DNA of 64,000 bases, taken from Salegentibacter maritimus. GTDB taxonomy: Bacteria > Bacteroidota > Bacteroidia > Flavobacteriales > Flavobacteriaceae. The DNA lies in NCBI RefSeq assembly GCF_016236915.1, contig NZ_JAEHOK010000009.1, positions 107,572 through 171,571 on the forward strand. The letters are read 5' to 3'. Shown piece by piece: positions 1 to 9,272 of this stretch; within the stretch, counting starts at the first letter, position 1; every line of letters begins with the position of its first letter. A program made the translations under genes and the position numbers. Below the pieces are notes generated by a model. That model was not told the DNA's origin. It ran no database searches and was given only the letters and a program-made list of their open reading frames with translations.

Positions 1-986
1 TTTCCTGTCCACATAATTTCAATAGATGGATCTAGTTTTTCACCCAAAGTCTCCAGGTATTTTCGGTCTGGATTAGACCAGGCCTTGTTATATTCGGTTG
101 GGCACATTATTAAAGGCCTTACATCTTCTTTTTCCTTTACAAATTTATCGTTGAGGTAATTTAATATGTTAGCCTGTTGGGTCGGGTCTGTTCCTTTTCC
201 CGAAATATCATCGAAAAATACGGCAAAAGATCGAACCCCTAAGTCATACATATTCTCAAACTTTCTAAGCAATGCATCTCGATCTTTATCGTCCCATTTA
301 ATATCCTTTCCGGGGTGAATGGCCCATACAAAATCAACGTGATTTAAGTTAGCCCGGTTTACTAATTTTTTGAGTTTTTCGGCTTCTTTTTCAGGATAAG
401 GTTTTCGCCAGTTTGGCGAACTGTGGTAAGGATCATCTTTAGGGCCATAGATATAGGTGTTAAGTTTATTTGCCCCATAAAAATCTATTTGACGCATGCG
501 GTTTTCAAAGGTCCAGGGAGTCCCATAAAAGCCTTCAACCACTCCTCGGGAAGATACATCTGGATAATCTATGATTTCGCCAAGGGGCCTCATAGAAGAA
601 CTTAATAAAGTTATTAAAGTCTTTGTTCCGTAGTATGCTCCGGCAGCATCCCTACCAATAACAAGGATATGGTTTTTTGTACTTTTAATATAATATGACT
701 CCGGGCGATTTGGAACTTTTTTTAAGTCACGCTTTTTAAATTTATTAGTCACGTCGCCCACACGAATTGAAAGACCCTTTTTCAACGTATTTTCTTTGGT
801 AAAATAGGTTGAAATCAAATTTTTGGTAGCTTCATCTGTATTCAATTGTTGAATATTGAAAAAGGATGGAAGCTGTACCGAATCTTTAATATTAACTTCT
901 TGCGGAACCGGGTTTACACGATCAATTTGTGCAAACCCTGTACTTACAAGTAGAAAAATAAATATTTGGATGCTATATTTTATCAT
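1..986 (-). CDS. GH84 beta-N-acetylglucosaminidase (O-GlcNAcase/NagJ type), partial
   Basis: The gene runs off the left edge: 328 residues from the start codon are visible, whereas members usually have about 700. A signal peptide (about residues 1-19, ending G-F-A-Q) is followed by the small N-terminal domain of the family and then, from about residue 148, the GH84 barrel starting G-V-V-E-G-F-Y-G-T-P-W. The adjacent catalytic aspartates lie at residues 259-260 in F-F-D-D-I-S. The family removes terminal beta-GlcNAc (or GalNAc) with help from the substrate acetamido group. The product is expected to be secreted to the periplasm or surface. It is the last visible gene of the minus-strand group holding DUF3472 and two SusCD pairs, and fits beta-GlcNAc trimming of imported glycan. 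The start ATG at 984-986 is chosen because the signal peptide begins there. Family assignment is firm; the exact substrate is inference. Confidence 0.9.
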   Translation of the reverse strand, partial: MIKYSIQIFIFLLVSTGFAQIDRVNPVPQEVNIKDSVQLPSFFNIQQLNTDEATKNLISTYFTKENTLKKGLSIRVGDVTNKFKKRDLKKVPNRPESYYIKSTKNHILVIGRDAAGAYYGTKTLITLLSSSMRPLGEIIDYPDVSSRGVVEGFYGTPWTFENRMRQIDFYGANKLNTYIYGPKDDPYHSSPNWRKPYPEKEAEKLKKLVNRANLNHVDFVWAIHPGKDIKWDDKDRDALLRKFENMYDLGVRSFAVFFDDISGKGTDPTQQANILNYLNDKFVKEKEDVRPLIMCPTEYNKAWSNPDRKYLETLGEKLDPSIEIMWTG

Positions 987-1082
987 CTTTAAATAGAGTG
1001 TTAACCATTGTTATAGACGCTTACTCGATAATTAAGATTTATCCCGATAGTTATAGGGACTGTGAGGCAGGCTTCTGGTAAT

Positions 1083-2396
1083 TTATTTTTGAAATTTACT
1101 TTCAAGTTCTTTGAGGTCAACTTCAGGCTCGTTTTCGTTTGGTTTCCTACTAAACTTAGAGTTAACTTCGGTATAATCATTGAAAAAACCACAATTTTCA
1201 AGATAATAGCCTCCTTCAACTTCACCACCGGCATAATCAATTCTATGCTTTTGATTAGCAGTAGCGTCTGCTGTAAAAATAGCATTAGAGAGTTCTATCC
1301 AACCCTGTTCCTCATCGTAGAGCCATTGATTTTTATAATGTGCTTTACGCGAAATATCTCCTGTTGCCGGAACAAAATTTTCAAGGAAAGAATAGAGGCT
1401 ACCCAGGTAATTGCTGGATTTTGGCCTTCTAAAACTGGCAATAATCTCCCATGCTCCATTTTCAGGCGCGTAGAAGTAGGCGGTATAATCGGTATGGTTG
1501 GGCCCTGCCGGCTCTCCTTTAAGTAAAAACTTATAAGTAGTATTGGTTTTCCACATAAATTTTTTATAGCTCTGTCCCCCAGAACCTTCATTACCAAATT
1601 CACCGGTATAAACATCCTCTCCTTTATTTAGCAGGATAATTTTCTGGTCTTCCGGAATTTCTGCAGGATCCTGGGTTTCATAAGGGCTCCAAACCGAAAA
1701 CAGGATTCTACGTTCCTCTTCTGAATTTACCTGGATTCCAAAATAACCATGTGAGAATCCGTTGGCCATATAATAAGAGCCTACTACATCCTCGCCTTCG
1801 GGAACTACTATTTCATTGTAAAAATAGGTTGGTTTTTTGCTTTCTTCCGGGATAGGGTAGCGCAAATGTACCGAAGGTCCGCGACGACCAAAATGAAAAT
1901 TATCTTCTACATAATTCACTTCAGTATCGGTAACAGGCCCGGCCAATAGTAAATCTTTAATGCTCAATGAATTATTTGATCCGGGCTCTACAGCTTCAAT
2001 AAGTACTTGTTGATACCCCGGTTCTTCAAGCTTAAATTCGCCAACATAAACATCCTGAAACTCTTTGTTTTTTACTTCTAGCTCCTTCGACTTTCCTGCC
2101 ACACTCACCTTTAATGTAATGTTTTCTGAGTCTGCTTTTAGCTTGAGGCCAAGTTTTAGAACGCCAGATTTATTGCTTCTAAAATAACTTTCAACAGGTT
2201 TACTTCCGTCCCAATTAGAGATACCTTCTTTCTTAATTATTTTCCTGTCTTCTGCCTGATCTTTAGAAATCCAGGAGTTTTCGCCTATAGGAATTCGATA
2301 AGTGAAATCGGGGTTTTCTTTATGTTCGCTACAGGAGCTTAAGACTAAGCTTATACAGCTAATTAAAAATGCTAATTTGTAACTATTAATTTTCAT
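1083..2396 (-). CDS. DUF5077/DUF3472 surface lipoprotein
   Basis: 437 residues. The N-terminus is a lipoprotein signal with a lipobox ending L-S-S-C at about residue 22. A jelly-roll-like DUF5077 segment (about 30-155) is followed by a DUF3472 segment (about 165-370) rich in aromatic and glycine residues. These paired domains are common in polysaccharide utilisation loci of Bacteroidota, where they are taken to bind or process carbohydrate, but no reaction is established to my knowledge. The gene lies between GH84 and the SusD gene, 97 bases upstream of the former, on the same strand. An 18-bp perfect hairpin at 2411-2468 sits only about 15 bases before its start codon and may uncouple it from susCD. 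No catalytic residue can be named. Family call is likely; function unknown. Confidence 0.75.
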   Translation of the reverse strand: MKINSYKLAFLISCISLVLSSCSEHKENPDFTYRIPIGENSWISKDQAEDRKIIKKEGISNWDGSKPVESYFRSNKSGVLKLGLKLKADSENITLKVSVAGKSKELEVKNKEFQDVYVGEFKLEEPGYQQVLIEAVEPGSNNSLSIKDLLLAGPVTDTEVNYVEDNFHFGRRGPSVHLRYPIPEESKKPTYFYNEIVVPEGEDVVGSYYMANGFSHGYFGIQVNSEEERRILFSVWSPYETQDPAEIPEDQKIILLNKGEDVYTGEFGNEGSGGQSYKKFMWKTNTTYKFLLKGEPAGPNHTDYTAYFYAPENGAWEIIASFRRPKSSNYLGSLYSFLENFVPATGDISRKAHYKNQWLYDEEQGWIELSNAIFTADATANQKHRIDYAGGEVEGGYYLENCGFFNDYTEVNSKFSRKPNENEPEVDLKELESKFQK

Positions 2397-2410
2397 TTGA
2401 TCTTTTTTTG

Positions 2411-2468
2411 AATAAGGCTGCTTGAAAAGTCTATTGTTGTATTTAAAGATTTTTCAAGCAGCCTTATT
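2411..2468 (-). promoter_or_regulatory. 18-bp perfect hairpin between susD and the DUF3472 gene
   Basis: The arms 2411-2428 and 2451-2468 are exact reverse complements over 18 bases, with a 22-base loop. In the minus-strand transcript the hairpin follows susD (stop at 2529) and ends about 15 bases before the DUF3472 start codon. On that strand it is followed by an A-run rather than a U-run, so it does not look like a standard intrinsic terminator. It could be an mRNA-stabilising or processing hairpin, or a structure limiting translation of the next gene. Confidence 0.6.
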
Positions 2469-2528
2469 TTAATTTAATTACTCGATAATCGAGATTTTAT
2501 GATTCCAGATTTTTCTCTGCCCAAGCGG

Positions 2529-4124
2529 TTAATACCCTGGGTTGTTTGGTGTTAAATTTGGATTCTTGTCAATTGCATTTTGCGGAATTGGCAGGAGATT
2601 GTTCTTAGGCGCTTCAAATTGGCGGCTTTCAATTAAGTTTTCCGGCAAGCTTAGGGAAACATTATAATCTCCATTTGGCAAGGTAGTTTCAAGAACTTCA
2701 CCTCTTTCTACACCTTTTAGTTCTCCATTTAAAACATCGCTGGCAATGTTCCAGCGTATAATATCGTCTCTGCGAAGACCTTCCATAGCAAACTCGACTC
2801 TTCTTTCATTTCGAACAAGCTTTCTAAGACTTTCCTGATCTGCATATTTATCTCTATCTACGGCCGGCATTCCTGCTCTTAACCTAACAGCATCGAGTGC
2901 TTCATACAATTCATTGTCTATTTGCCCTAATTCTACTTTGGCTTCGGCAATTGTTAAAAGTACCTCTGCATATCTAAAAATATAGATGTCATTGCCCATG
3001 TTCCAGTATGGAGAGCCTGGGTCTGAATCCATAAAACTTGTGTATTTTTTGAAATTATATCCCGTTTTAGAGGCATTGTCTGCAGTATTGTAATAATCGG
3101 CATCGTTTTCTTCAATCGATCGGTAAACTTTACCGGCAAAAACCTGCCCCGGGTAAACTATAGAGGCCCTTAATCTTGGGTCGCGATTTTTATATGGGTT
3201 AGTTGGATCGTACTCTCCGGCACTTTGCGCTTCCTCTATGGTTTTACCATCAGCCATTTCAAAAGCATCAACTAAAGATTGTGTAGGCACTACTGAAGAC
3301 CAACCCCCTATACCATTTGGTAAAAACGGGGTGAAATTAATTGAATAGGTGTTAGGGGTATGTTGTACCGATAAAATTACTTCGTTGTTTTTTTCGTTGG
3401 ACGGATCAAATAAACCTGTAAAGCTGGGGTGTAATGAATAACCGCCTATACTGTTTGCGGTTGCCAAGGCCTTTTCATAGTCTTTAAAATAAAGGTAGTA
3501 ACGCATAAGTAATGCCTGTGCTGCTCCTTTTGTAGCTTTTCCGAATTCTGCTTCCGAATAAGATTCCGGCAGAACATCTATTACAGAATTTAATTCGTCT
3601 TCAATAAATTCACGTATGTCTGCTTGTGGGTTTCTTGGAACTTTAGCTTCTTCGGGCGAAGCAAAATTTTGCGTTATAAGTGGAACATCACCATAATTTG
3701 TGGTAAGCACATAGTATTTATAGGCGCGTATAAATCGTGCCTGGGCCTTGTAAATATCTCTAACCTCTTCCGATACCTCTGTGGCGTTATCGGCATTGGC
3801 AAGGAATTCATTACATCTATTAATTGTTGTAAAGTTATAGTACGATGCGCCGGGATCTGCCGGTGAATTTTTTCCGTTTCCTATTTTGTTCCATCCTTCC
3901 CAGGGGAAATTATTATAAGCATTATCAGAACCTGCATCCCGGTACATAATAGAGCTACCACTTTGAAATTCGTTATAAATACCTGTAAGAGCCAAGTCTA
4001 AATCCTGTTTGCTTTTCCAAAAAGTAGAAGGGGAAAGCGCATCATCGGGGGCTGTATCCAGGAAGGAGTCTTCACAAGCGCTAAATGTAAAAACGATTCC
4101 TATTAAGTATATTAATTTTTTCAT
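2529..4124 (-). CDS. SusD-family glycan-binding lipoprotein (pair 1)
   Basis: 531 residues with a lipoprotein signal (Cys at about residue 17, F-S-A-C), the SusD/RagB N-terminal tetratricopeptide-like domain with the usual D-x-A-L-x-G-I-Y-N region near residue 45, and the C-terminal RagB/SusD domain with the R-R-V-E-F-A-M-E-G-L-R-R-D-D motif near residue 440. SusD proteins sit on the outer leaflet of the outer membrane and form the lid of the partner SusC transporter. The start is 11 bases after the stop of the SusC gene at 4136, so the two are co-transcribed and probably translationally coupled. The glycan bound cannot be read from sequence; the flanking GH84 gene suggests a GlcNAc-containing oligosaccharide (inference). 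Confidence 0.93.
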   Translation of the reverse strand: MKKLIYLIGIVFTFSACEDSFLDTAPDDALSPSTFWKSKQDLDLALTGIYNEFQSGSSIMYRDAGSDNAYNNFPWEGWNKIGNGKNSPADPGASYYNFTTINRCNEFLANADNATEVSEEVRDIYKAQARFIRAYKYYVLTTNYGDVPLITQNFASPEEAKVPRNPQADIREFIEDELNSVIDVLPESYSEAEFGKATKGAAQALLMRYYLYFKDYEKALATANSIGGYSLHPSFTGLFDPSNEKNNEVILSVQHTPNTYSINFTPFLPNGIGGWSSVVPTQSLVDAFEMADGKTIEEAQSAGEYDPTNPYKNRDPRLRASIVYPGQVFAGKVYRSIEENDADYYNTADNASKTGYNFKKYTSFMDSDPGSPYWNMGNDIYIFRYAEVLLTIAEAKVELGQIDNELYEALDAVRLRAGMPAVDRDKYADQESLRKLVRNERRVEFAMEGLRRDDIIRWNIASDVLNGELKGVERGEVLETTLPNGDYNVSLSLPENLIESRQFEAPKNNLLPIPQNAIDKNPNLTPNNPGY

Positions 4125-4135
4125 CTTGTAATAAA

Positions 4136-7100
4136 TTAAAAAGTTAAATTAATTCCGATAGAATTGGTCATAACAACGGGATAGCTACTACCTCGTCCTG
4201 AAGGAGCTTCTGGGTCCCATCCATCTAGATAATTTGTAATCGTAAATAAATTCTGTGCGGTGTAGTAAATTCTTAGCTTGGAGATGTTCCAGTTTTCCAA
4301 TAGGTCATCCTGAAGGTTATATCCAAGTTGCAGGTTCTTCATTCTTAAATAATCTGTACTCTGTAGCCAATAACTTGTAGTTGAATTTTGCGGCATACTT
4401 GGGCCATTAATACCATCTATTAATCGAGGTACATCTGTATTTGTGTTATTTGGGGTCCATCTATCCAACCAAATTGAAGACGGTTTTTGTCCATCACCGT
4501 TAAGGGCGCCAATAGCATCAAAATCCATGTAGCCGTACCCACCGGTTGCTCCCTGAAAGATGGCCAATAAATCAAAGTTTTTATAGGCTAAACTCAAATT
4601 GGCTCCAAAGTTTAGATTAGGGGTAGAGTTACCCAGTAGTACACGATCGTTAGCATCTACCTTTCCATCGCCGGTAGCATCAACATAACGTAGGTCACCG
4701 GGTTGAATTTGTCCCGGGTAGAGTGTATTTGTAGGATAAGCGTCAATATCGGCCTGGGATTGGTGTAATCCATCTGTTTTATAGCCATACCAGGAGTCAA
4801 GAGATTCCCCTATCCTACGAATTTGGCGACCATCAATAATGTTATTTGTTCCCGCTAGTTTTATTAACTCATTTTGATTATAGGCTACATTTCCGCCAAA
4901 ACCAAAATCTACTTCCCCAAAACGTGTTGAGTAATCAAGGCTTACTTCAATACCTTTATTTTCTAGCTCACCAACGTTATCATAAAAATTATTTAGCGCA
5001 AACTCGTTTGGAGCTGGCACTTTCATAATAATACCTTCGGTAAGCTTTTTATAGGCATCTATTGTTAGGTTTAATTTACGAAATAATCTGGCATCTAGAC
5101 CAATACCATAACTAGTTGTTTTTTCCCAAATTAATGCTGCATTTTTTGCATTAGAGATAGCAGCACCCGAAGTAATTTCACTATTAAAAGGGTAGTCTAT
5201 TCCAAGACCCAGTGTTGGAACTGTTGGGTAGTAGTCATCAAGTGCATCCTGGTTACCAAGCTGTCCCCAAGAAGCTCTAAGTTTTAAATTGCTCACAGTT
5301 TCTCTAAACCCTTCAAAGAAGTTTTCATCAGAAATTCTCCACCCTGCAGAGAAAGATGGAAAGACCCCAACTCTGTTGTCTTCAGCAAAACGAGATGAAG
5401 CGTCAGCCCTTAGGTTGGCTTCAAATAAATAACGACCCAAATAGTCATAATTTACACGTCCAAACCAGGATACCATATTTAATTCCCTTGTATATCCTGT
5501 GTTTTGCATACCGTTAGATGATCCTGCATCTAAATTAGGAAGTTCGGTGCTAGGGAAATTTTCACGGTACGCAGTGGTTTCTTTAAAATCATAAGATTCG
5601 GCATGATAACCGGCTAAAACTCCCAGGTTATGAACATCATTAAAACTATTGTTGTAATTAGCCGTTAAATCAATAGTATTTCGGGTGGTTGTTCTAAGGT
5701 CTTCGGTAAGCTTTGTAGGTCCGTGGTATTTATTCTCATTGTATTGGATTTCTTTGTTCATTTCTGAATTGTCCTCTTCTACGTTTCTATGAGAGATAAG
5801 GGCTTTTACATTAAAACCTTCAAAAATATCGGCCTGTACAGAACCTATTCCCACAAATGTTTTTCGATTGTAATTAATTTGTGGTCCCATATCTAACCAG
5901 GCAATAGGGTTTCCATCTGAAATTGTCCCGTAAGTACCATCTTCATTTTTATATGGTATCCAGGGAGCAATTCTATTTACCTGCCTTATTATCTGGTCTA
6001 TACCATCACCCACATAAGCATTGTTAGGAGACTCACGATCCATTTGTGTATAGGAAAGGTTCATATTGGTGGTTAACCATTTTTTAGGCGTTACCGTAAG
6101 GTTTAACCTTGCATTGTATTCGTTTTTGCCGGTGTGTTTAATAATACCATCTTGTTTTTGGTAGTTAAGAGATGCCCTATACTTTGTGTATTCTGTACCG
6201 CCTGAAATTCCCAGGTTATTGGTGCTTACAAAGCCTGATCCCTGGTACAATAAGTCTTGCCAATCTGTATTAGGATGTCCATAAGGATCACTGCCATTTT
6301 GAAATAATTCTAAATCATTGTCATCAAATTTGGGAGCTTTTCCACTATTGGCCAGGGCTTCGTTGTATAGTAGGGCATAATCATAAGATCCCAGGTAATC
6401 TGGTAATCTTGTGGGGGTTTGCCAGCCTATATTGTTTGTTAATCGTACAGAAGGTTCTCCTGTTTTACCCGTTTTGGTGGTAATAAGAATTACCCCATTT
6501 GCAGCTTTAGAACCATAAATTGCGGCTGAGGCTGCATCTTTAAGTACAGAAATATTGGCTATATCGTTGGCCTGTACATCGTTTAATGATCCTTCAACTC
6601 CGTCTATTAAAACCATGGGAGAGGCTTCGTTCAGGGTACCTGTTCCGCGAATCCTAATGGTACCTCCGTCGTTACCCGGCATTCCTGATGATTGATTTAC
6701 AGACACACCCGGTAGTAAACCTGAAAGACCGGCAGAAACACTGGTCATAGGTCTATCTTCTAGCATGTCCCCGTCTACAGAAGCTACAGACCCCGTTAGG
6801 TTTACCTTTTTCTGTGTTCCAAAACCAACAACAACTACCTCATCTAGCGTAGCGGCATCCTGTTCTAAAACAATATCTATAGTAGTTTGACCACTCACCG
6901 GTATTTCCTTGGTGGCATAGCCCATATAGCTAACTACCAAAATCGCGTCCTTGGGAGCGATAATACTGTAGTTTCCATCAAAATCTGTCATGGTGCCGTT
7001 ATTGGTGCCTTTTTCTACAATGTTAACCCCGGGAAGTGTCATGTTTTTATCAGAAACAGTTCCCGTAATCTCAATTGTTTCCTGTCCTAACATTATGAAA

Positions 7101-7141
7101 GGAAAAAGTAAAACAATGAAGGTTAATAATACTTTTTTCAT
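4136..7141 (-). CDS. SusC-family TonB-dependent transporter (pair 1)
   Basis: 1001 residues, a normal length for the family. Signal peptide 1-19, a carboxypeptidase-regulatory-like beta-sandwich (about 22-95), the linker L-D-E-V-V-V-V-G-F-G at 99-108, the plug (about 115-235, with V-L-K-D-A-A-S-A-A-I-Y-G), and an outer-membrane beta-barrel ending in aromatic Phe (I-N-L-T-F). It imports oligosaccharides across the outer membrane using TonB energy, with its SusD partner at 2529-4124. Its first 111 residues match those of the next SusC (9273-12269) at about 81% by my count, after which the two diverge, and their upstream regions share a palindrome and a 37-bp block. No anti-sigma-interacting N-terminal extension is seen. 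Confidence 0.95.
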   Translation of the reverse strand: MKKVLLTFIVLLFPFIMLGQETIEITGTVSDKNMTLPGVNIVEKGTNNGTMTDFDGNYSIIAPKDAILVVSYMGYATKEIPVSGQTTIDIVLEQDAATLDEVVVVGFGTQKKVNLTGSVASVDGDMLEDRPMTSVSAGLSGLLPGVSVNQSSGMPGNDGGTIRIRGTGTLNEASPMVLIDGVEGSLNDVQANDIANISVLKDAASAAIYGSKAANGVILITTKTGKTGEPSVRLTNNIGWQTPTRLPDYLGSYDYALLYNEALANSGKAPKFDDNDLELFQNGSDPYGHPNTDWQDLLYQGSGFVSTNNLGISGGTEYTKYRASLNYQKQDGIIKHTGKNEYNARLNLTVTPKKWLTTNMNLSYTQMDRESPNNAYVGDGIDQIIRQVNRIAPWIPYKNEDGTYGTISDGNPIAWLDMGPQINYNRKTFVGIGSVQADIFEGFNVKALISHRNVEEDNSEMNKEIQYNENKYHGPTKLTEDLRTTTRNTIDLTANYNNSFNDVHNLGVLAGYHAESYDFKETTAYRENFPSTELPNLDAGSSNGMQNTGYTRELNMVSWFGRVNYDYLGRYLFEANLRADASSRFAEDNRVGVFPSFSAGWRISDENFFEGFRETVSNLKLRASWGQLGNQDALDDYYPTVPTLGLGIDYPFNSEITSGAAISNAKNAALIWEKTTSYGIGLDARLFRKLNLTIDAYKKLTEGIIMKVPAPNEFALNNFYDNVGELENKGIEVSLDYSTRFGEVDFGFGGNVAYNQNELIKLAGTNNIIDGRQIRRIGESLDSWYGYKTDGLHQSQADIDAYPTNTLYPGQIQPGDLRYVDATGDGKVDANDRVLLGNSTPNLNFGANLSLAYKNFDLLAIFQGATGGYGYMDFDAIGALNGDGQKPSSIWLDRWTPNNTNTDVPRLIDGINGPSMPQNSTTSYWLQSTDYLRMKNLQLGYNLQDDLLENWNISKLRIYYTAQNLFTITNYLDGWDPEAPSGRGSSYPVVMTNSIGINLTF

Positions 7142-7188
7142 AAAATAGTTATAATTAATTAGTTGTTAATGAATGATAAATTGTTATA

Positions 7189-7208
7189 ACGAAAGTTTAA
7201 ATTTTCGT
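7189..7208 (-). promoter_or_regulatory. ACGAAA...TTTCGT palindrome upstream of susC 1
   Basis: A 20-bp near-perfect palindrome (ACGAAA arms, centre TTTAAA) lies 48-67 bases before the susC 1 start. A counterpart in the same position before susC 2 (12308-12328) has the arms changed to ATGAAA/TTTCAT, so pairing is preserved by a two-sided change. The same ACGAAA-N8-TTTCGT form recurs before the susC remnant (37061-37080). It could be an operator or a 5' UTR hairpin. Confidence 0.55.
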
Positions 7209-7211
7209 AAA

Positions 7212-7248
7212 GTTTGCAATTTCAAACGTTTTACTTACTTATCCAAAA
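7212..7248 (-). promoter_or_regulatory. 37-bp block conserved between the susC 1 and susC 2 upstream regions
   Basis: By eye, 34 of 37 bases match 12332-12368; both begin GTTTGCAATTT and end TTACTTATCCAAAA on the plus strand. In each case the block is 3 bases further upstream of the palindrome. Such conservation in otherwise diverged noncoding DNA suggests a promoter or regulator site. Confidence 0.6.
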
Positions 7249-7484
7249 ATTATATTATAAAAATGTAATTAATACATTTATCTTTTTAAGAATGCTATTT
7301 TTGATAAAAAGTTGATATAGAAATTATGTTTTGAGATGTGTTTTGAAGTGGTTTTAATTTAAAATGTTGTGTTATTTGTAAAATATTAAGAAGCTTTATT
7401 TTATGGCTTTTAGAAGATTTAGCGTATCGGAAATATAGATGGGGGGTAGAGCAGGGGCTGGAAGTCTTCTGTTTAAGAAATTTA

Positions 7485-7523
7485 TAAAAAAAAACAGGCT
7501 GTTCTTATTTTGAACAGCCTGTT
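7485..7523 (-). terminator. Intrinsic terminator after susD 2
   Basis: Arms 7493-7504 and 7512-7523 form a perfect 12-bp stem with a 7-base loop. On the minus strand it is followed by a run of about nine U residues (plus-strand A-run 7486-7494). It lies about 30 bases after the stop of the SusD gene at 7552-9261 and separates the two tandem susCD units. Confidence 0.9.
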
Positions 7524-7551
7524 AAAATACTCGCTTATAATTATTGTTTAA

Positions 7552-9261
7552 TTATTGCGTTGGATTTTGAGTTAAGGTTCCAGGGTAAGAGTTAATAGCA
7601 TCTTGAGGGATATAATATACTACACGGAAATCTGTAGCGGGTATATTCTCAAACTGCTTGTGAGGTCCCGGATATTCACGGGTAAGTTCTTTTCCATTAC
7701 GGAATACATCATAACTTCTTTCTGCCTGATAAGCAAGTTCTAACTGGCGCTCCTTATCAATAAGGGCACTGGCATTAGTGCCATCTAAATTATCGTAACC
7801 ACCATCTACAATAGAACGCTCTCTTATAGTGTTTAAATCTTCCAGTGCAGCGCTATAATTACCTAGTTTAGCATAGGCTTCTGCGCGATTTAAATAGATT
7901 TCGCCCAAACGACTAATTACAGGGGAGTGCAAGTGTGACTCTTCTCCTTCAAGGGAGGCTTTTGTGATGTAAAATTGTGGATAAACCCTATTGAGAGTTA
8001 TATAATTATCTATAACCCCGGTATAGGTTTTTCCATCTTTATACTGAATAGAATAAATCTCCTGACCGGCATCTACAGCAGATAAGGTGTAAGTTTCATC
8101 TCCTTCAGAAGCAGTTATGGTATTTCCATTACGGCTGATGTCTGCCTGTACATAGTTTAATACCTCTCCATCTTTTTTAATAAAACGAAATACCTCGGTG
8201 TACTCTCCTGTTTCAGAATCCTGGGAATAAGTAGGCCTAATAAATGCAGCACGTGCGTCTACCATATTATAATTATCGGGACGCCAGTCGTTACGGCCTG
8301 TTTCGTTTAAAAGGCTTATATACTCGGCACTGGCATACATTTCGCCCCAGCCCATACCGCCTATATTGGCATACATACCTCCAACACCATAATAGTGGTC
8401 GTACCCAGAAAATTCTGAGGCTACACGTTTTACAGCGAAAATGGTCTCTGCATTATCTTCTGGAACAAAAGTATTGTACTCCATAAATTGCTCTCTTGGT
8501 AACAATGAAAATTTACCCGAGTTAATTACTTTATTCGAGTACTCTACTGCAAGTTGGGCATACTCTGTATTTGGCGATTCATAGGTTCCGCTCATATAAA
8601 GGTAAATACGGGACAACATAGCTTGAGCTGCTTCTTTTGTAGCGTATATAGGTTCACCTTCTAGAGTAAGTAATTCTTCAGCTTTCTTTAAATCGTCTAT
8701 GGCTTGTTGGTAACTTTCTGCTACGGTGGCCCTATCTGGAAGTTCCAGGTTAATAACATCGTCAGGCGTGCCATTTACAATAGGTACTCCCAGGTTTGAT
8801 TCCGGATTTTGATAGTAAGGTCGGCCAAATGCACGTGTAAGGTAGAAATACATCATTCCTCTTACATAATATGCCTCTCCCAGATTGTTGTCAATCTCTT
8901 CGTTTTCACCTTCAGCAATCATGTTAATAATATTTGATGATTGCGCGATAGCTTTATAACCTGAATCCCAAAACTGGGTTAAACGATAGTTATTTGGAGT
9001 TCTGGCATAAGAGATAAATTCGTAAAATGGGTCGGTAGATGAGCCGCGAATCATCATATTATCCCCGGCATATTCTCCCATTCTATGCATAGGATCGGAC
9101 CAGGATTTTAACTGGGCATACATACCGTTAATAAGAGATTCAAGAGAAGCATCTGGATCTTCAATCACGCTATCAGAGTCCAGGCTTCCCTGGGGTAATC
9201 GATCAATTTCGCAAGCTGAAAGAGCCACTGTGGCGAAAAGTGCTATAATTATTTTTTTCAT
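7552..9261 (-). CDS. SusD-family glycan-binding lipoprotein (pair 2)
   Basis: 569 residues. A lipoprotein signal ends A-L-S-A-C at about residue 16; the SusD N-terminal domain follows (E-S-L-I-N-G-M-Y-A-Q near 43) and a C-terminal RagB/SusD domain carries R-L-G-E-I-Y-L-N-R-A-E-A-Y-A-K near 440 and the R-Q-L-E-L-A-Y-Q-A-E-R-S-Y-D motif near 505. It should form the surface lid of the SusC encoded just upstream, whose stop is 11 bases before this start. It shares little obvious sequence with the SusD of pair 1 beyond family motifs, so the two pairs probably bind different glycans. A strong terminator follows at 7485-7523. Confidence 0.93.
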   Translation of the reverse strand: MKKIIIALFATVALSACEIDRLPQGSLDSDSVIEDPDASLESLINGMYAQLKSWSDPMHRMGEYAGDNMMIRGSSTDPFYEFISYARTPNNYRLTQFWDSGYKAIAQSSNIINMIAEGENEEIDNNLGEAYYVRGMMYFYLTRAFGRPYYQNPESNLGVPIVNGTPDDVINLELPDRATVAESYQQAIDDLKKAEELLTLEGEPIYATKEAAQAMLSRIYLYMSGTYESPNTEYAQLAVEYSNKVINSGKFSLLPREQFMEYNTFVPEDNAETIFAVKRVASEFSGYDHYYGVGGMYANIGGMGWGEMYASAEYISLLNETGRNDWRPDNYNMVDARAAFIRPTYSQDSETGEYTEVFRFIKKDGEVLNYVQADISRNGNTITASEGDETYTLSAVDAGQEIYSIQYKDGKTYTGVIDNYITLNRVYPQFYITKASLEGEESHLHSPVISRLGEIYLNRAEAYAKLGNYSAALEDLNTIRERSIVDGGYDNLDGTNASALIDKERQLELAYQAERSYDVFRNGKELTREYPGPHKQFENIPATDFRVVYYIPQDAINSYPGTLTQNPTQ

Positions 9262-9272
9262 AGTGTTTCTTT

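Larger units (their letters stand above)
7142..7551 (-). other. Noncoding region upstream of susC 1
   Basis: No gene was found here. It holds the upstream region of susC 1 (palindrome 7189-7208 and conserved block 7212-7248, listed separately) and the terminator of the preceding susD 2 at 7493-7523. The stretch between about 7260 and 7480 is A/T-rich with no structure I can support. Confidence 0.6.

Noticed and set aside
1001..1615. Open frames on both strands inside the DUF3472 gene (1001-1285, 1062-1526, 1295-1615)
   Set aside because: They lie opposite or out of frame to a gene with clear domains, have unnatural composition and show no recognisable motif.
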